Origin: Zoroaster sp. YZ-2022
Lineage: Eukaryota; Echinodermata; Asteroidea; Forcipulatida; Zoroasteridae
Direction of reading: 5' to 3'
Length of the DNA stretch: 64,000 bases
NCBI GenBank assembly: GCA_029582265.1
Contig: CM055822.1
Span: 37,898,679 to 37,962,678 of the forward strand
In this document: positions 36,922 to 49,740 of the stretch, piece by piece
Position numbering within the stretch: the stretch's first letter is position 1
How the letters are laid out: each line of letters starts with the position of its first letter
Notes under the pieces: model-generated
Database searches by the model: none
What the model saw: only the letters and a program-made list of their open reading frames with translations
Told to the model about the DNA's origin: nothing
Position numbers and translations under genes: made by a program

Positions 36922-37257
36922 TTGAATACACTATACGGCTTGTGGATGGTGGTAGTAGCTTGGAAGGCCGTGTTGAGGTGTATGTAAATGGAACATGGGG
37001 GAGAGTACATGTATGTGATGACAGCTGGGACATTAATGATGCTACAGTGGTGTGTCGACAGCTTCGCTATGGGTCAGCTTTATCAGCTGAAACATCAGCA
37101 TATTTTGGCCAGGGTAGTGGAGACATAGTTCTTGATGATGTAGCCTGCACAGGATTAGAAACTAACATGGGTCATTGCCAAGCGTCAACCAGTCACAATT
37201 GTGGCCATAGTGAAGATGCAGGTGTTATCTGCAGTGGGAATGATGGGGACCATACAG
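36922..37257 (+). CDS. SRCR domain exon 2 (intact, two-codon insertion)
   Basis: Encodes one scavenger-receptor cysteine-rich domain, an extracellular ligand-binding fold used in innate immune receptors and mucosal proteins. It is 336 nt, phase 1-1, with acceptor TTCTGCAG and donor GTATGG. Visible motifs: [20 protein letters not shown], then [44 protein letters not shown]. Six cysteines are at the group-A positions. TACATGTA at 37006-37013 adds two codons (Val-His inserted in the WGRVHVCDD stretch) just before the first Cys, which the sister exons lack. Confidence 0.9.
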
Positions 37258-37299
37258 GTATGGCTATATGCTTTAATTTTCATCTAACAGAATGTCACG

Positions 37300-37337
37300 T
37301 ACATGTACATGTACATGTACATGTACATGTACATGTA
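37300..37337. repeat. Perfect (TACATG)6TA array in SRCR intron
   Basis: Thirty-eight bases of uninterrupted hexamer in the intron after exon 2. Confidence 0.95.
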
Positions 37338-37472
37338 GGCCCCTAGTTGCTGTGATGTTTTTATATTCTGTGTGTCTACTGCTGTTCCTCGTCAGTTTAT
37401 TTATGTTTGTAGGAATTGTTTCCTATTCTTGCAATATGGCATGTTTTCCACACTTCTATGAGAATATAGTGA

Positions 37473-37858
<386 letters not shown>

Positions 37859-38106
37859 GTATGGCTATACACTTTAAATTTCATCTATTACAACAGAATG
37901 TCACCTACATGTACATGTACAATGTACATGTAGTTGCTGTGATGTTTTTATATTCTGTGTGTCTACTGCTGTTCATTGTTAGTTTATTTATGTCTGTAGG
38001 ATTGGTTTCCTATTCTTGCAATATGGCATGTTTTCCGTGCTTGCTTGAGCGGTGACAATTTATCATCCCTATATATTTTCATATTTTCTTCCATTCACTT
38101 CTGCAG

Positions 38107-38430
38107 TTGAATACACTATACGGCTTGTGGATGGTGGTAGTAGCTTGGAAGGCCGTGTTGAGGTGTATGTAAATGGAGCATGGGGGACAGTATGTGATGA
38201 CGGCTGGGACATTAATGATGCTACAGTGGTGTGTCGACAGCTTCGCTATGGGTCAGCTTTATCAGCTGAAACATTAGCATATTTTGGCCAGGGTAGTGGA
38301 GACATAGTTCTTGATGATGTAGCCTGCACAGGATTAGAAACTAACATGGGTCATTGCCGAGCGTATATCAGTCACAATTGTGGCCACGATGAAGATGCAG
38401 GTGTTATCTGCAGTGGGAAAGACCCTACAG
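38107..38430 (+). CDS. SRCR domain exon 4 (intact)
   Basis: 324 nt, 108 codons, phase 1-1, between TTCTGCAG and GTATGG. A complete six-cysteine SRCR domain: [59 protein letters not shown]. It differs from exon 2 mainly by ETLAYF and RAYISH. The following intron (38431-38667, 237 nt) is a multiple of three with no stop in this frame, so exons 4 and 5 read continuously even unspliced. Confidence 0.92.
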
Positions 38431-38667
38431 GTATGGCTATACACTTTAAATTTCATCTATTACAACAGAATGTCACCTACATGTACATGTACAATGTACA
38501 TGTAGTTGCTGTGATGTTTTTATATTCTGTGTGTCTACTGCTGTTCATTGTTAGTTTATTTATGTCTGTAGGATTGGTTTCCTATTCTTGTTTTCCGTGC
38601 TGCGTGAGAACGGTGACAATTTATCATCCCTATATATTTTCATATTTTCTTCCATTCACTTCTGCAG

Positions 38668-38988
38668 TTGAATACACTATACGGCTTGTGGATGGTGGTA
38701 GTAGCTTGGAAGGCCGTGTTGAGGTGTATGTAAATGGAGCATGGGGGACAGTATGTGATGACAGATGGGACATTAATGATGCTACAGTGGTGTGTCGACA
38801 GCTTGGCTATGGGTCAGCTTTATCAGCCAAAACATTAGCATATTTTGGCCAGGGTAGTGGAGTCATAGTTCTTGATGGTGTAGCCTGCACAGGATTAGAA
38901 ACCAACATACATGAGTGCACTGCGTCTACCATTCATAATTGCGGCCACAGTGAAGATGCAGGTGTTGTCTGCAGTGAGACTTTGATAG
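38668..38988 (+). CDS. SRCR domain exon 5 (intact, end of tight array)
   Basis: 321 nt, phase 1-1, donor GTACAT. Six cysteines. Its second half differs from exons 2-4 ([33 protein letters not shown]), resembling the exon at 42754 more in this part, so it is probably the oldest member of the tandem array. The weaker donor (GTACATG) coincides with a TACATGTA-type motif. Confidence 0.88.
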
Positions 38989-39879
38989 GTACATGTACGT
39001 ATGCCTTCATCAGCTCGGTCCTTAATGCCTGTGATCACACCCTAACCGGTCATTAACCTGCGGTAAAGACATGGCTTATCAAAATCAGAGCAGCACGTAC
39101 ATGTATGTGCCAGCTGTTCACCAGCTGTTTTGTGCGACGCGCGACATGGATTTGAACCAATCAGAGTGACGAAGATTGGCATCGCGTGCCTTACTCGTGT
39201 ACTTTGGAAGTATTTTGTGTGTTTGCCCATTTCTATTTGACATTTTTCAACAAATATTTTAATTTTTTTTAAACATTTTTTCAATACGGGCATTTATGAG
39301 TGGGAATAACGGTCCTTATTGCCCATGACCACACCCAAAACCGGTCATTAATTCCCTTAATACACAATGTACTAGTGCTGCGCGATTACTACTCGAATAA
39401 TCACTACTCGAATATATATATATATATATACACTATTCGAATAATCACTCCTCGAATATTCACTACAACTACTCGAATAATCGCACAGCAATTACTTGTT
39501 AGTAATTGACCACATTTTTTACAATTGTACCTAAGCTGTTACATGTATAAACCATACATGTAGTTGTACATGTATGCATTAATGTTAGTCATAGCTGATA
39601 GGTTATTGGTTATTCACATATTTCAAAATTACCCTCACAAAAATGCTTTTTTATCATGTTTTATGAAAATTATTCTGAAAAATAAATTAACGATCATAAC
39701 CCATTTTATTTATCAGTTTTAGTGTAACTTTCAGCGATATCGATGTAGACGAAACATGAGAAATAATATTTCATAGCGTAACAAAGTGAGTTGTCTCAGA
39801 ACCACATGACCATGACGCAGGTCTAGCCAACTACATTATATACTTGGTAGTACAGCCCACCGCATGCCCCGTAATATGA
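38989..39879. other. Intron or intergenic; (TA)n and ACTCGAATA repeats
   Basis: (TA)n at about 39412-39430 is flanked by repeats of ACTCGAATAATCAC. No exon is recognised. Confidence 0.6.
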
Positions 39880-40232
39880 ATAATAATAATAATAATAATA
39901 ATGTGTGGACTTATACAGCGCACGTATCCACCAACTAATTGTGGTGCTCAAGGCGCATTATATCATTACCCCTGCTCATAAGGCTCATAAATCATTCCTG
40001 AAACCATCTCAGCTCCCTGGGGAGTATACAGCTCAATTGCTGCCATTACAGCGCATATAGGGCTAATCAACCAACTCTGCCCTCACAGGTACCCATTTAA
40101 CCCCTGGGTGGAGAGAAGCAATTATGGTTAAGTGTCTTGCTCAAGGACACAAGTGTCACGGCCGGGATTCGAACCCACATTCTGCTGCTAACACCAGAAC
40201 TTGAGTCCGGTAAGCTAGACCGCTCAGCCACG
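39880..40232 (-). mobile_element. tRNA-derived SINE, minus strand
   Basis: Long (AAT)n tail at left (39880-39902), a body matching 7885-8223 including GCGCATATAGGGCTAATC, and a head ending CTCAGCCACG at about 40232. Confidence 0.9.
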
Positions 40233-42753
40233 TTCACACAGTCCATGTGCTCTGATTTCTTGATCACAGTAAATTATTAATTTTGCCGGCCTTCTGTGGG
40301 CGTTGTACTATGAATAACCAGTCCATCGTTTCATACACCCCACATTAGGACATTACACCCGGTGCCAATTCAACATGTTCACGGGCCATCATAAGAAAGC
40401 AATATCGGTGGATTCGCTGCTTGGCATGGCCCACCACCAATGGCTATGGAGAAAACAATCAAATAAATAACTGTTTCAAATTTTTTTTTTCATTTTCAAG
40501 CAGTATCTTATGGAATTATTAAATGCTGCATTCATTATTCAATACTTGGGATAACATGAGTAGTTACTTCTTACGATTAGTTGCCGGATGATTTGAGAGT
40601 AACATTGAAGATCGAATGGATTTTCTACACACAAACGACTCTCCATGGCAAAATATACATCCATGCACTGAGAGTCCATACTCCATGCCACCGAGCTGCC
40701 CATTGGCAACCTACACATTGAACACTGTTGGTAAAAAGAGTATTATTCCTTGTGAATACGAATGAAGTGGGGTATCAATCATGGATACTGAGTGTGGATC
40801 AGCCAATCACTGCATTTCAAGCACATCGTCATGCATATATATTCATGTATGGATATTTCTAGAAAAGGCCTTTCGCTCCTTGGTACAGGCCTGGACGATA
40901 TAACGATGATCGTAATGATACAATATTAAAAAAATTATCGTCTAAATCAGTGTTCAAGTTTTTGGAGATATTGAAATATCGCCATATTGACGATATTAAA
41001 AAAAATTGCAGATACAGTATTCCAAAAATATAGCCGATATCAAATAAAACATTGCCGAGTTTGCTTAAGGCAAATAATTGATATATGCGATAAATTGTCT
41101 CAAAATTTCATGTCATATCAGGGTTAATATTAACGAAATGGAGTTACCGCACCGGGAAGAGCTGAAAAATCATGGTGGCGCCACACAGGTTCCCGGAACC
41201 ATACCATTATGAAAGTGGCATCACTTGAAAGGGGTGATCATGGGCCACATATTGAGGGGTCAACCAAAAAGTTGGCTGAGAATTGCCAAAACGGCACCAA
41301 AAATAAGATACCTGTATAACATCATTTTTCTTAACAAAATAAATGTAAAAGGATCTATGGTCTACGTTTGGACAATAACAACAGTTGATGATTGTATACA
41401 TATACATGTAAAATATGTCAAAATTTTAATCATAAACTGGTTGGCCCTTTTTTCGAGTGGTATATTTTGTAAGCAGCTAGCCTCGAAAAATATGATCTGG
41501 CTTCCATCTTCCCATCCATCCGGATGCAACATGCCACATTCATCAGGTACTACACTGCATACATGTACTAGCTTCGCATCCATGCGGTCACACATAGTTT
41601 GTCATACCGACCAGCTTAAACCAAAGCACTCGGCTCGTTTTGAAGTGATTCATTTTGAAATTTTGACAATTTTCAGCACCGTTTATTAACTATGCAACTT
41701 CTCTGTAGTACTTGCATTTTGGTGTCCAATGTCGTTTAATGTCATTTTATGTATTGGGACGATAATGTCGTATATTGACGATATCACGGTCGATGATTAT
41801 CAAAAATCGACTATCAAAAAACGAAATGGAGTTACCGCACCGGATCGAAGAGCTGAAAAATCATGGTGGTGCGATGATTATCGACTATCAAAAAACGAAA
41901 TGGAGTTACCGCACCGGGAAGAGCTGAAAAATCATGGTAGACGATCAGAGCATACTGATCGAAACGTCGAGTTGTACCTCCAGTTCTTTTCAGAACTAAT
42001 TACTACTCAATTGAGCATTTCACATGGTGTCACCGCAATTATTCTTACTTAAAAATATTAAATATTGTCACCACTGTAAAAATATATACATGTACGTTGC
42101 GTGCATTGTACATTAATGTGGTGCGTTACAACTTGCATAATATCGCTTGACAACTTAGTAATCGTGAATCAGTAACTATTCATAAATGTACTTGCTGCAG
42201 GATGATTTACTATGTAGTATACCACATGCTGCCATGCATTGTATTGGTACACTGTGGTGATTGTACAATGCCATGTACAGTACCTGTGTGGATGTGTTAC
42301 TACTCACGCATGTCGCCAAATCAGTAGGTACTCGGCGAATCAGTAGGTGTTACTGTGTTACTACTCGCGAGTGCTTTTGCAGTAATTGCAGCAGGACGAT
42401 TACATCGAGTATGTAAAATTCGTGAGTACGAGTGCGATTAGTAATTCCTACGCGCGAATACTCGAGTAATCCCACTACTCTACCAATAAGTGGAGATTAT
42501 TGAAACAATCCCTAAAAAAAACTTCAGGAGCTGCAGAGCAAAACTAAAAAAAATCTTGCACACATGAATCCGAAATGACACTCATGTTTAAACCTTCTAC
42601 TGTCAATCGTACAAATTTGTACAAAATTAATGCATTCTGCACAAAATGTAGGTACATGTAATGAGCTATTTGTTTTGTGGGTGGAGTCACTTTGTGAGGA
42701 CAGTGATGATTTCTCATCTCTAATTTCATTTTTTCTTACATTCACTTCTGCAG
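40233..42753. other. Non-coding, with a thrice-repeated 45-base block
   Basis: ACGAAATGGAGTTACCGCAC followed by a GAAGAGCTGAAAAATCATGG phrase occurs at 41134, 41819 and 41896, the last two in tandem. 41985-42052 matches the complement of 50837-50897. ATATCG-rich text near 40890-41050 resembles diverged MITE sequence. No exon is recognised before 42754. Confidence 0.6.
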
Positions 42754-43074
42754 TTGAATACACTATACAGCTTGTGGATGGTGGTAGTAGCTTGGAAGGC
42801 CGTGTTGAGGTGTATGTAAATGGAGCATGGGGGACAGTATGTGATGACAGCTGGGACATCAATGATGCTACAGTGGTGTGTCGACAGCTTGGCTATGGGT
42901 CAGCTTTATCAGCCAAAACATCAGCATATTTTGGCCAGGGTAGTGGAGACATAGTTCTTGATAATGTAGACTGCACAGGATTAGAAACCAACCTAGTTCA
43001 TTGCCCTGCATCTACCAGTCACGATTGCGGCCATAGTGAAGATGCAGGTGTTATCTGCAGTGCAGCTTCAAGAA
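42754..43074 (+). CDS. SRCR domain exon 6 (intact)
   Basis: 321 nt, phase 1-1, acceptor TTCACTTCTGCAG, strong donor GTAAGC. Six cysteines: [55 protein letters not shown]. It shares the first 60 percent with the tandem array almost exactly, including about 30 bases of upstream intron, so it belongs to the same recent expansion although 3.8 kb away. Confidence 0.92.
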
Positions 43075-44389
43075 GTAAGCTTTTAATCTTGTCTGTGGAT
43101 CTCTAAGCAAATATATATAGTTAAGCTTGGGCAATAACACAGTAACATCGAATATCGCGATACTTTTTTTAATTCAATTAAGTTATCAAGAACTTTTCAA
43201 GTTATCGAGATATCGGCATATTGTGATGAAAAAAATATATAGCGATTAAAAAAAAAAAAATGCGATTGTGAACATGGAAACAAAATTAGACCAGTCTTTT
43301 CAGCTTTCAGAAGTGTGAAACAAAAGTGAACTACTTCAGTGGTAAGCCGACTGTTGTGTGACGCGGCAGTCGGTGGGGGCGCTGTTGCAACTCTAGTGCC
43401 AGTGTCTCCAATCTCAGGGTTCTCCCCAGGATTTTTCAAAACTGTGGGAGTTTTATTTTTGGCGATTAAATCTGCAAGCGCGTAGCGCGAAGCCCTTCAC
43501 GTTGTGGGGTCCGGGGCCCGCTTAAGGGCAGTGGGAAAGTTTTTAGTTTTAGATGCTCTCTGGTGCATTCTGGTGCATTTTAGGAGATTCCAGGAGGTTT
43601 TAGAAATTATTTTCAGTCATACATTTTTTCCACACTCTAATTTACCAGAAAGCCTCATTAGTCAGTGACCACTATTTTACATTTTCTGCACAAATATTTA
43701 AACTGATACATGTAGTTTTAAATCAGTTATCAATTTTATTTAAACCTTACTGTGAGAGTTATATGAAGATATACAGTGTAAATTTTTAAAAATAATATAA
43801 AGATAATATAAGATAATATAAGATTGAGGCATCGCATGGTGGAGTATCCATTTAATACCCGCCGGCCATTTTGAACGAAAAAGTTACTTCTGATTTAAAT
43901 ACATTTCCTGTAGTCTATTCTGTACCGAAAACTAGATAAAAAAAACACTGATTTTCGCCCATTTTTTAAAAGAAATATTTGTTATTTAGCGGCTATATGC
44001 CGCGTGATCAAGCCAACAAGTTGCTTACGATTCAGACGCCGCCTTCATCACAGCATAGTGCACACTCTGCAAGCAGTCATGTCTCGTTCACGGCCAGCCG
44101 TGAACGAGGAGACATTACACATCAGCCATATTTCATCCGTTTCAAATAATTATGCTACATGTAGCAACTTGAAATTGAAAGACATAACGTTATATTCCCG
44201 ATCCCATAAACAAGAATTGTCGACACAAAGTTTTGAAAGGGAATTCCCCTGCATGTGCAATGTACATGTATAATTCGTACATGTACATACACAGGGTCCG
44301 CCACCGTCCGTGCAGTCTGCTGTAGACTGTGTGTGCAATGCATGCAGTGTGCACGTGGTTCATGGTTATTCAGGACCAGTATCACATGC
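43075..44389. other. Non-coding, no gene recognised
   Basis: Contains diverged repeat text (GGGTTCTCCCCAGGATTTT at 43424, ATATCG-rich at 43150-43220) and GATAATATAA microsatellite near 43800. Confidence 0.5.
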
Positions 44390-44980
44390 CATTTCCGCAC
44401 GTCGCAATTGGATAAATTTGCATAGTACCAATTTTATATTTGTTTCATTGGCTGTTTGGTTGAGTGTTATGAATAAATTCATTATGTTGCATATTCATGT
44501 TTTTTGGGGTCGATGTTTCACTGTGATTTCACTGGTGGCCGTCTTTGGAAAAGAAGTGCCTTTCTAATGAGTCTGGGAAAGGGAATTAGTTTCCTAAGTG
44601 AATATGGCGGCGATACGCGATGAGTAGTACAGTAGCCTGCATTCATGCCTCATTACGAGTTTTCTGTGATGTGAATTGTGGATGCGCTGTGTACATGTAT
44701 GTAACGATACACATGCTGACATGTAAAAAGAGTGTGTTCGGTGTAGGCCTCCAAACGAAAGTTGGACAACAACTTATGTTTCCCTGGACCACTAAAACTG
44801 TGACATGACAGTGATGTGATCGTTTTCGCTACCAACAATAAAGGTCTAGGTACATGTATTAAAAAAAAAAGGTACCTATCAGGTGAAAAAGTGTATCTGC
44901 AATTTCGGCAACGTATCGGCCAAAACTCTTTGCGTATCGGGGCCGATACGCTAGCTTGTACGTGGGGAGAACCCTGAATC
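44390..44980 (+). repeat. Dispersed repeat, copy 2 (plus)
   Basis: Plus-strand counterpart of 19070-19560: TTCATTATGTTGCATATTC, GGTCGATGTTTCACTG, and the terminal ACGTGGGGAGAACCCTGAA block. Confidence 0.65.
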
Positions 44981-45236
44981 TGATCACCGTGGTACAAATA
45001 AATCTTCACCAAGTCCGTTGGGTTGAAATATACAACCAGGCAGCCAATAAATATTATTACTGAAGAGATGGACTACAACGTAAGAACTAAGAATGACGCC
45101 TGACTAACAGTTTCAACAATTTATTTACATCTCAACTCAAAATATGTTAAAATTATAGCAATCATACAATAATAATGTGCTCTGTTTAACTCCGTCAATA
45201 CTCTAAATGTAGCCCTCCGCTCTAAGCTAATGAATA

Positions 45237-45660
45237 ATTACTCTGCCAGTCCTAGACTGGGTTATCGTCAGCTACCGGCTGATGAATTTAAGTTACTCCG
45301 CCAGTCCCAGACTGGGTTAAATGTCTTAATCGTCAGCTCTCCGCGCGCTGAATATAAATTACTCCGCCAGTCCCAGACTGGGTTATCGTCAGCTACCGGC
45401 TGATGAATATAAGTTACTCCGCCAGTCCCAGACTGGGTTAAATGTCTTAATCGTCAGCTCTCCGCTGAATATAAATTACTCCGCCAGTCCCAGACTGGGT
45501 TATCGTCAGCTACCGGCTGATGAATATAAGTTACTCCACCAGTCCCTGACTGGGTTAAACGTCTTAATCGTCAGCTCTCCACTGAATATAAATTACTCCG
45601 CCAGTCCCAGAATGGGTTATCGTCAGCTACCGGCTGATGAATATAAGTTACTCCGCCCGT
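45237..45660. repeat. Tandem repeat, about 118-bp unit, 3.6 copies
   Basis: Units start near 45237, 45359, 45475 and 45592. Each holds two CCAGTCCCAGACTGG hairpins (CCAGTC-GACTGG) and one TCAGCTACCGGCTGA hairpin. Confidence 0.9.
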
Positions 45661-46624
45661 TCTGGATAGATGTACAAAAGCTCCTATACTGATATCGCAA
45701 TGAACGCATCCACTGGTAGTATAGGCCCCCGTTTATCTACTCGTAAACTTGACTGACTCCTCCAGTTATAGTGTAAACACCCCGTGGTGATGCAGAGTCA
45801 TGCGGAGGAGTTGCTGCTCAACCTCACGTAACCTGATAATTACAGTGAGCTTAACTTCCAGCAACTCATAATTACCTCCTAAATATGCACAAATATATGT
45901 TCCTAAACGACCAAAGCCTCAGTAAATAAGTCAAGTTCCCCACATTAAGTCATAACGGAGATAGTAAACGAGATGGCCTATAATTTATATATTTATACGG
46001 TGTACCAAGAAAATGTCACTTAAATTCCTCTAATATTTACTATTATCTTGAGAACAAATTAGAATGCAAAACACACATTTTATCCAAGCAATGTTATTTA
46101 TATAATTCAATAAATCAAGTCATTTAAAAGCAATCAATGTGGGTTCAATCTGTTTCATATAAACATTACAACACTAACCTGATAATTACAGCGAGCTTAA
46201 CTTCCAGCAACTGATCGTAAAAGCTGAAACACTGCCTTGTATACAACGGTGCAGCAAAGTTGGCGGCGCAGCATCCAAAACTCGTGCGCTTGCAATGCAG
46301 ACGATTATCACAAATAAAAGTTAAATATGCACAAGTTCATTACTTTAAACAATTATTCTTGAAGGAATAACTATTTAAGAATAATACAATTTACAAATCC
46401 ATGTTTAAATATGCTATTGGTGATACTGGGATCAAAAAGAAGTAATAAATTGATGTACATGTATCCTTATATGGTCACAGAGTACACATGATATCTAAAT
46501 ATGAATATTAATGAGCAGCAGTCAAGTGGCCGCGGCAAGATTTTATTTAGAAAACAAATATGATTTAGAACCCTAAACAGCTTGTTTTTGAAGGTAACAC
46601 TCTGAATTAGTTAAGGAATAATTT
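45661..46624. other. Non-coding; one 40-base repeated phrase
   Basis: CCTGATAATTACAG followed by GAGCTTAACTTCCAGCAACT occurs at about 45832 and 46180. No gene is recognised. With the tandem repeat this may be the interior of an unidentified element. Confidence 0.45.
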
Positions 46625-46937
46625 ATTTAATTTTGCCCTACACAAATAGCACTGTATACTCGGTGTTTTCCAAGTGTCTGTGAAAAAAACTGCACAGGCG
46701 ACGCGGGCGGGATTCGAACCCACGATATATATCGCGGAACCCGCTGCTATATGGGATTCTAGCCGGCCAATTGTCATCGAGCAAGCTCGGTGGTTGAGAG
46801 GTTAAGACGTCTGCACTAGTAAGCAGGAGGTCGTGGGTTCGAATCCCGCCCGAGTCGCCTGTGTAGTTTTTTCTAGGCACTCGGAAAGCACTGAGTATAC
46901 AGTGCTATACACACGTCGGTGTAGGGCAAAATTAAAT
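46625..46937. repeat. Long palindrome (foldback) with tRNA-like arms, second example
   Basis: Inverted arms are about 46625-46725 and 46831-46937, from TTTTGCCCTACAC-type outer ends to TCGTGGGTTCGAATCCCGCC inner ends. The right side reads as a tRNA-like sequence from about 46785 (GCTCGGTGGTTGAGAGG, ACTAGTAA anticodon loop, GGTTCGAATCC B box, CCGAGTCG). The anticodon would be AGT (Thr) but pairing next to the loop is imperfect. The left arm holds a second, inverted B-box half. A functional tRNA gene is not supported. Confidence 0.75.
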
Positions 46938-47382
46938 CAATTGTTTATCTCCTGACGCAAGAATTTCACCAACCTATAGTTAAAGAATACTTAAAAAGAT
47001 TAATTTAGTGAGACAAAGCGACGTGTACACCATCTCACGTCACAGTTGGATCACATAGCAGCCGCCCCACAGGGCGTTGTTTCTCTTAATCCACAGCCAC
47101 TCAAAGAAACCTTTTCAGATGGATTAAGCATTGGGAATTGAATGTGTTTTCAGATCGTGTAGAAAAGGTTAATGTCTCACTTTCTAGCCCTGGTGGTCTC
47201 TGATCCTCTGATTAAATTGGTATATTATATTGGTATAGTGGCTGGATATGTATTGTAACATAGCATGTAATGGACATAACATATACATGTAATAGATCAG
47301 GCTTGGGTAGTTTTCTATTTATGGAATGTATTTATGTTTAGTTTTCCAGATGACATGACCTTTCTCTAAATGTAAATTATTA
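46938..47382. other. Non-coding, no gene recognised
   Basis: Unique AT-rich sequence preceding the duplicated SRCR unit. Confidence 0.4.
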
Positions 47383-47660
47383 ATATTACCACTTTAAAAG
47401 AGGTAACAGGAAAACAAATTGAGTGACATTTTGCTTAAAAGTTAACCATTGTTGTTTTACCAGCAATAAACTTTCACATGTTAGTATTTTTCCTCAAGCT
47501 TGTACCATAGCCACAGTGCAGCTCATAATCAAGTGTATATTGCAGACTATAAAATATGTTCTTGTTCTGAAATAAATGATTTACATACATGTACATGTAA
47601 CTTCAATTGCTATGGCCAACTTGTGACTTACAAGCAATGGTCTCTTCATTACGATGACAG

Positions 47661-47990
47661 ATTCTGACGGGAATGTCCGACTGATCGGTGGAAGCACTGC
47701 CTCTGAGGGCAGAGTTGAAATCTACTACAACACCCAATGGAATACGGTCTGCGATGATGACTGGGACCTTACTGATGCCTCAGTAGTCTGCCATCAATTG
47801 GGGTACCTTAAAGCCATTAGTTACTATACAGACGCCTACTTTGGTGAAGGGAGTGGTGACATATTGATCTCTGAAGTGACCTGTACAGGGGGGGAGTCAC
47901 GAATACTTGACTGCTCACATAATAACTTTTATAACGTACATGTACCATGCAGCCACTCAGAAGATGCCGGTGTTGAATGTGAAGAACCTG
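47661..47990 (+). CDS. SRCR domain exon 7 (intact, two-codon insertion)
   Basis: 330 nt, phase 1-1, acceptor ACGATGACAG, donor GTAAGT. Motifs: NVRLIGGSTASEGRVEIYYN, VCDDDWDLTDASVVCHQLGY, FGEGSGDILISEVTCTGGES, CSHSEDAGVEC. Six cysteines. TACATGTA at 47937-47944 inserts two codons between FYNV and PCSH, absent from exon 8. This subfamily differs from exons 2-6 (YYN rather than YVNG), so the locus holds at least three SRCR lineages. Confidence 0.92.
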
Positions 47991-48412
47991 GTAAGTTAGA
48001 CCATGGGGTTAATTTACCGATCCATTCAGCTTCGACCACCATAGTGACTGCCTAGCAACGGCACACATGGGTGCAACACATGAGCCATGCCCCGATGCAT
48101 ACCATGCGCGTACACAGCAGACGCGTCAGTCATAGTAAAACGTGATATTACCACTTTAAAAGAGGTAACAGAAAGAAAAAAATTTAGTCACATTTTGCTT
48201 AAAAGTTAACCATTGTTGTTTTACCAGCAATAAACTTTCACATGTTAGTATTTTTCCTCAAGCTTGTACCATAGCCACAGTGCAGCTCATAATCAAGTGT
48301 ATATTGCAGACTATAAAATATGTTCTTTTTCTGAAATAAATGATTTACATAATGTCCATTGCCATGGGCAACTTGTGACTTACAAGCAATGGTCTCTTCA
48401 TTACGATGACAG

Positions 48413-48736
48413 ATTCTGACAGGAATGTCCGACTGATCGGTGGAAGCACTGCCTCTGAGGGCAGAGTTGAAATCTACTACAACACCCAATGGAATACGGT
48501 CTGCGATGATGACTGGGACCTTACTGATGCCTCAGTAGTCTGCCGTCAACTGGGGTACCTTAAAGCCATTAGTTACTATACAGACGCCTACTTTGGTGAA
48601 GGGAGTGGTGACATATTGATCTCTGAAGTGACCTGTACAGGGGGGGAGTCCCGAATACTTGACTGCTCACATAATAACTTTTATAACGTACCATGCAGCC
48701 ACTCAGAAGATGCTGGTGTTGAATGTGAAGAACCTG
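48413..48736 (+). CDS. SRCR domain exon 8 (intact)
   Basis: 324 nt, phase 1-1, donor GTAAGT. Almost identical to exon 7 but with CRQLGY restored to the consensus and without the two-codon insertion. Six cysteines present. Confidence 0.93.
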
Positions 48737-48900
48737 GTAAGTTAGACCATGGGGTTAATTTACTGATCCATAAGCTTCGACCACCATAGTGACAGCCGAG
48801 CAACTGCACACATGGGTACAACACATGAGCCATGCCCCGATGCATACCATGCGCGTACACAGCAGACGTGTCATCAGTCATAGTAAAGTGTGACACTAGC

Positions 48901-49442
48901 GCCACGCTAAAAGAAAAAAATCAGGGTTTCGCACCACGCATAAAAAAAATGACGTGCCACACAGAAAAAAGCCCTGATGCGCAAAAGACTTACAGGCAGT
49001 CATGCAGACAAATTACCTGATTAACATTCATTTATACAGATGGTGGTGAGGTTTAGAATAATTTTGGCACCAATTATTATCACCCTATCAACCACGGTGA
49101 GCCACTCATGCTTGATTGACAAAGCTTGAATTTTTAATAAGCAACATCAAGCTTGATTATGCCACAAAGTACTCTCGAAATTCACTTGAATTTCACCCGA
49201 GCACGTCACTTACAGTGTAAAGAAACCAAAATGGACAGAGGACTAACTTTTGTGAATGACTACAACTTTACCAAAATAAGGAAGAACTTTACCTGGAAGA
49301 AAGATACTTGAAGTTCTTTGGTCATTTGTTATGCCTTATGGCCCAATTTCCGGACATTAAAGATATTTATTTCTCGTAACATCTGGGCACATGATTGACC
49401 AAACAGCAGTATGAACACTGCACTATGGAATTTTTCAGCATT
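48901..49442. other. Intron or intergenic, no exon recognised
   Basis: No repeat with terminal structure and no SRCR-like frame. Confidence 0.45.
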
Positions 49443-49740
49443 TTAACCCCTCCTACTACTACAAGGGTCAAAATCACTCAAAGGTATTATCTAGTGCACA
49501 TAAAAGTCAAACACTGTCAAACCTTACGTGTAGTAAGTACATTTACAGGTCAAAATGAGTCGACCGTTTTTGACTGGTAAAAGCATCGTCTGGTATTGTT
49601 CAGGGTGGTCAAAATGACAGTAAAACCAGTCAAAAATGCCCCTGTGTGCACATTTGGATCAACAGTCAAAACAGGCAGTTGACTGATTTTGACCTCTGTA
49701 GCAACTTCCCACTAAAGTGCAGCTATAGTAGGAGGGTTAA
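49443..49740. mobile_element. TTAA-flanked MITE, family B copy 1
   Basis: TTAACCCCTCCTACTACTAC at left, GCTATAGTAGGAGGGTTAA at right. The interior phrase GGTCAAAATGAGTCGACCG distinguishes it from family A. Confidence 0.88.

Larger units (their letters stand above)
47383..48900. repeat. Direct duplication, about 0.75 kb, each with one SRCR exon
   Basis: 47383-48140 and 48146-48900 align through upstream intron (ATTACCACTTTAAAAGAGGT), exon and downstream sequence (ACACATGAGCCATGCCCC). Differences include a TACATGTA double unit at 47586-47599 where copy 2 has TA at 48350-48351. Confidence 0.9.

Noticed and set aside
38052..39056. A single 334-residue protein spanning two SRCR domains
   Set aside because: Both exon borders carry the same splice sites as the sister units; the long frame arises from a stop-free intron. 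Noted as a finding, not annotated as one exon.
46785..46860. tRNA-Thr(AGT) gene call
   Set aside because: Part of a palindrome, with imperfect anticodon stem and acceptor end; not supported as functional.
46638..46880. Minus-strand 80-residue frame with GGIRTHDLLLTS
   Set aside because: It is the translation of a tRNA-like B-box region in a palindrome; such peptides are common annotation artefacts.
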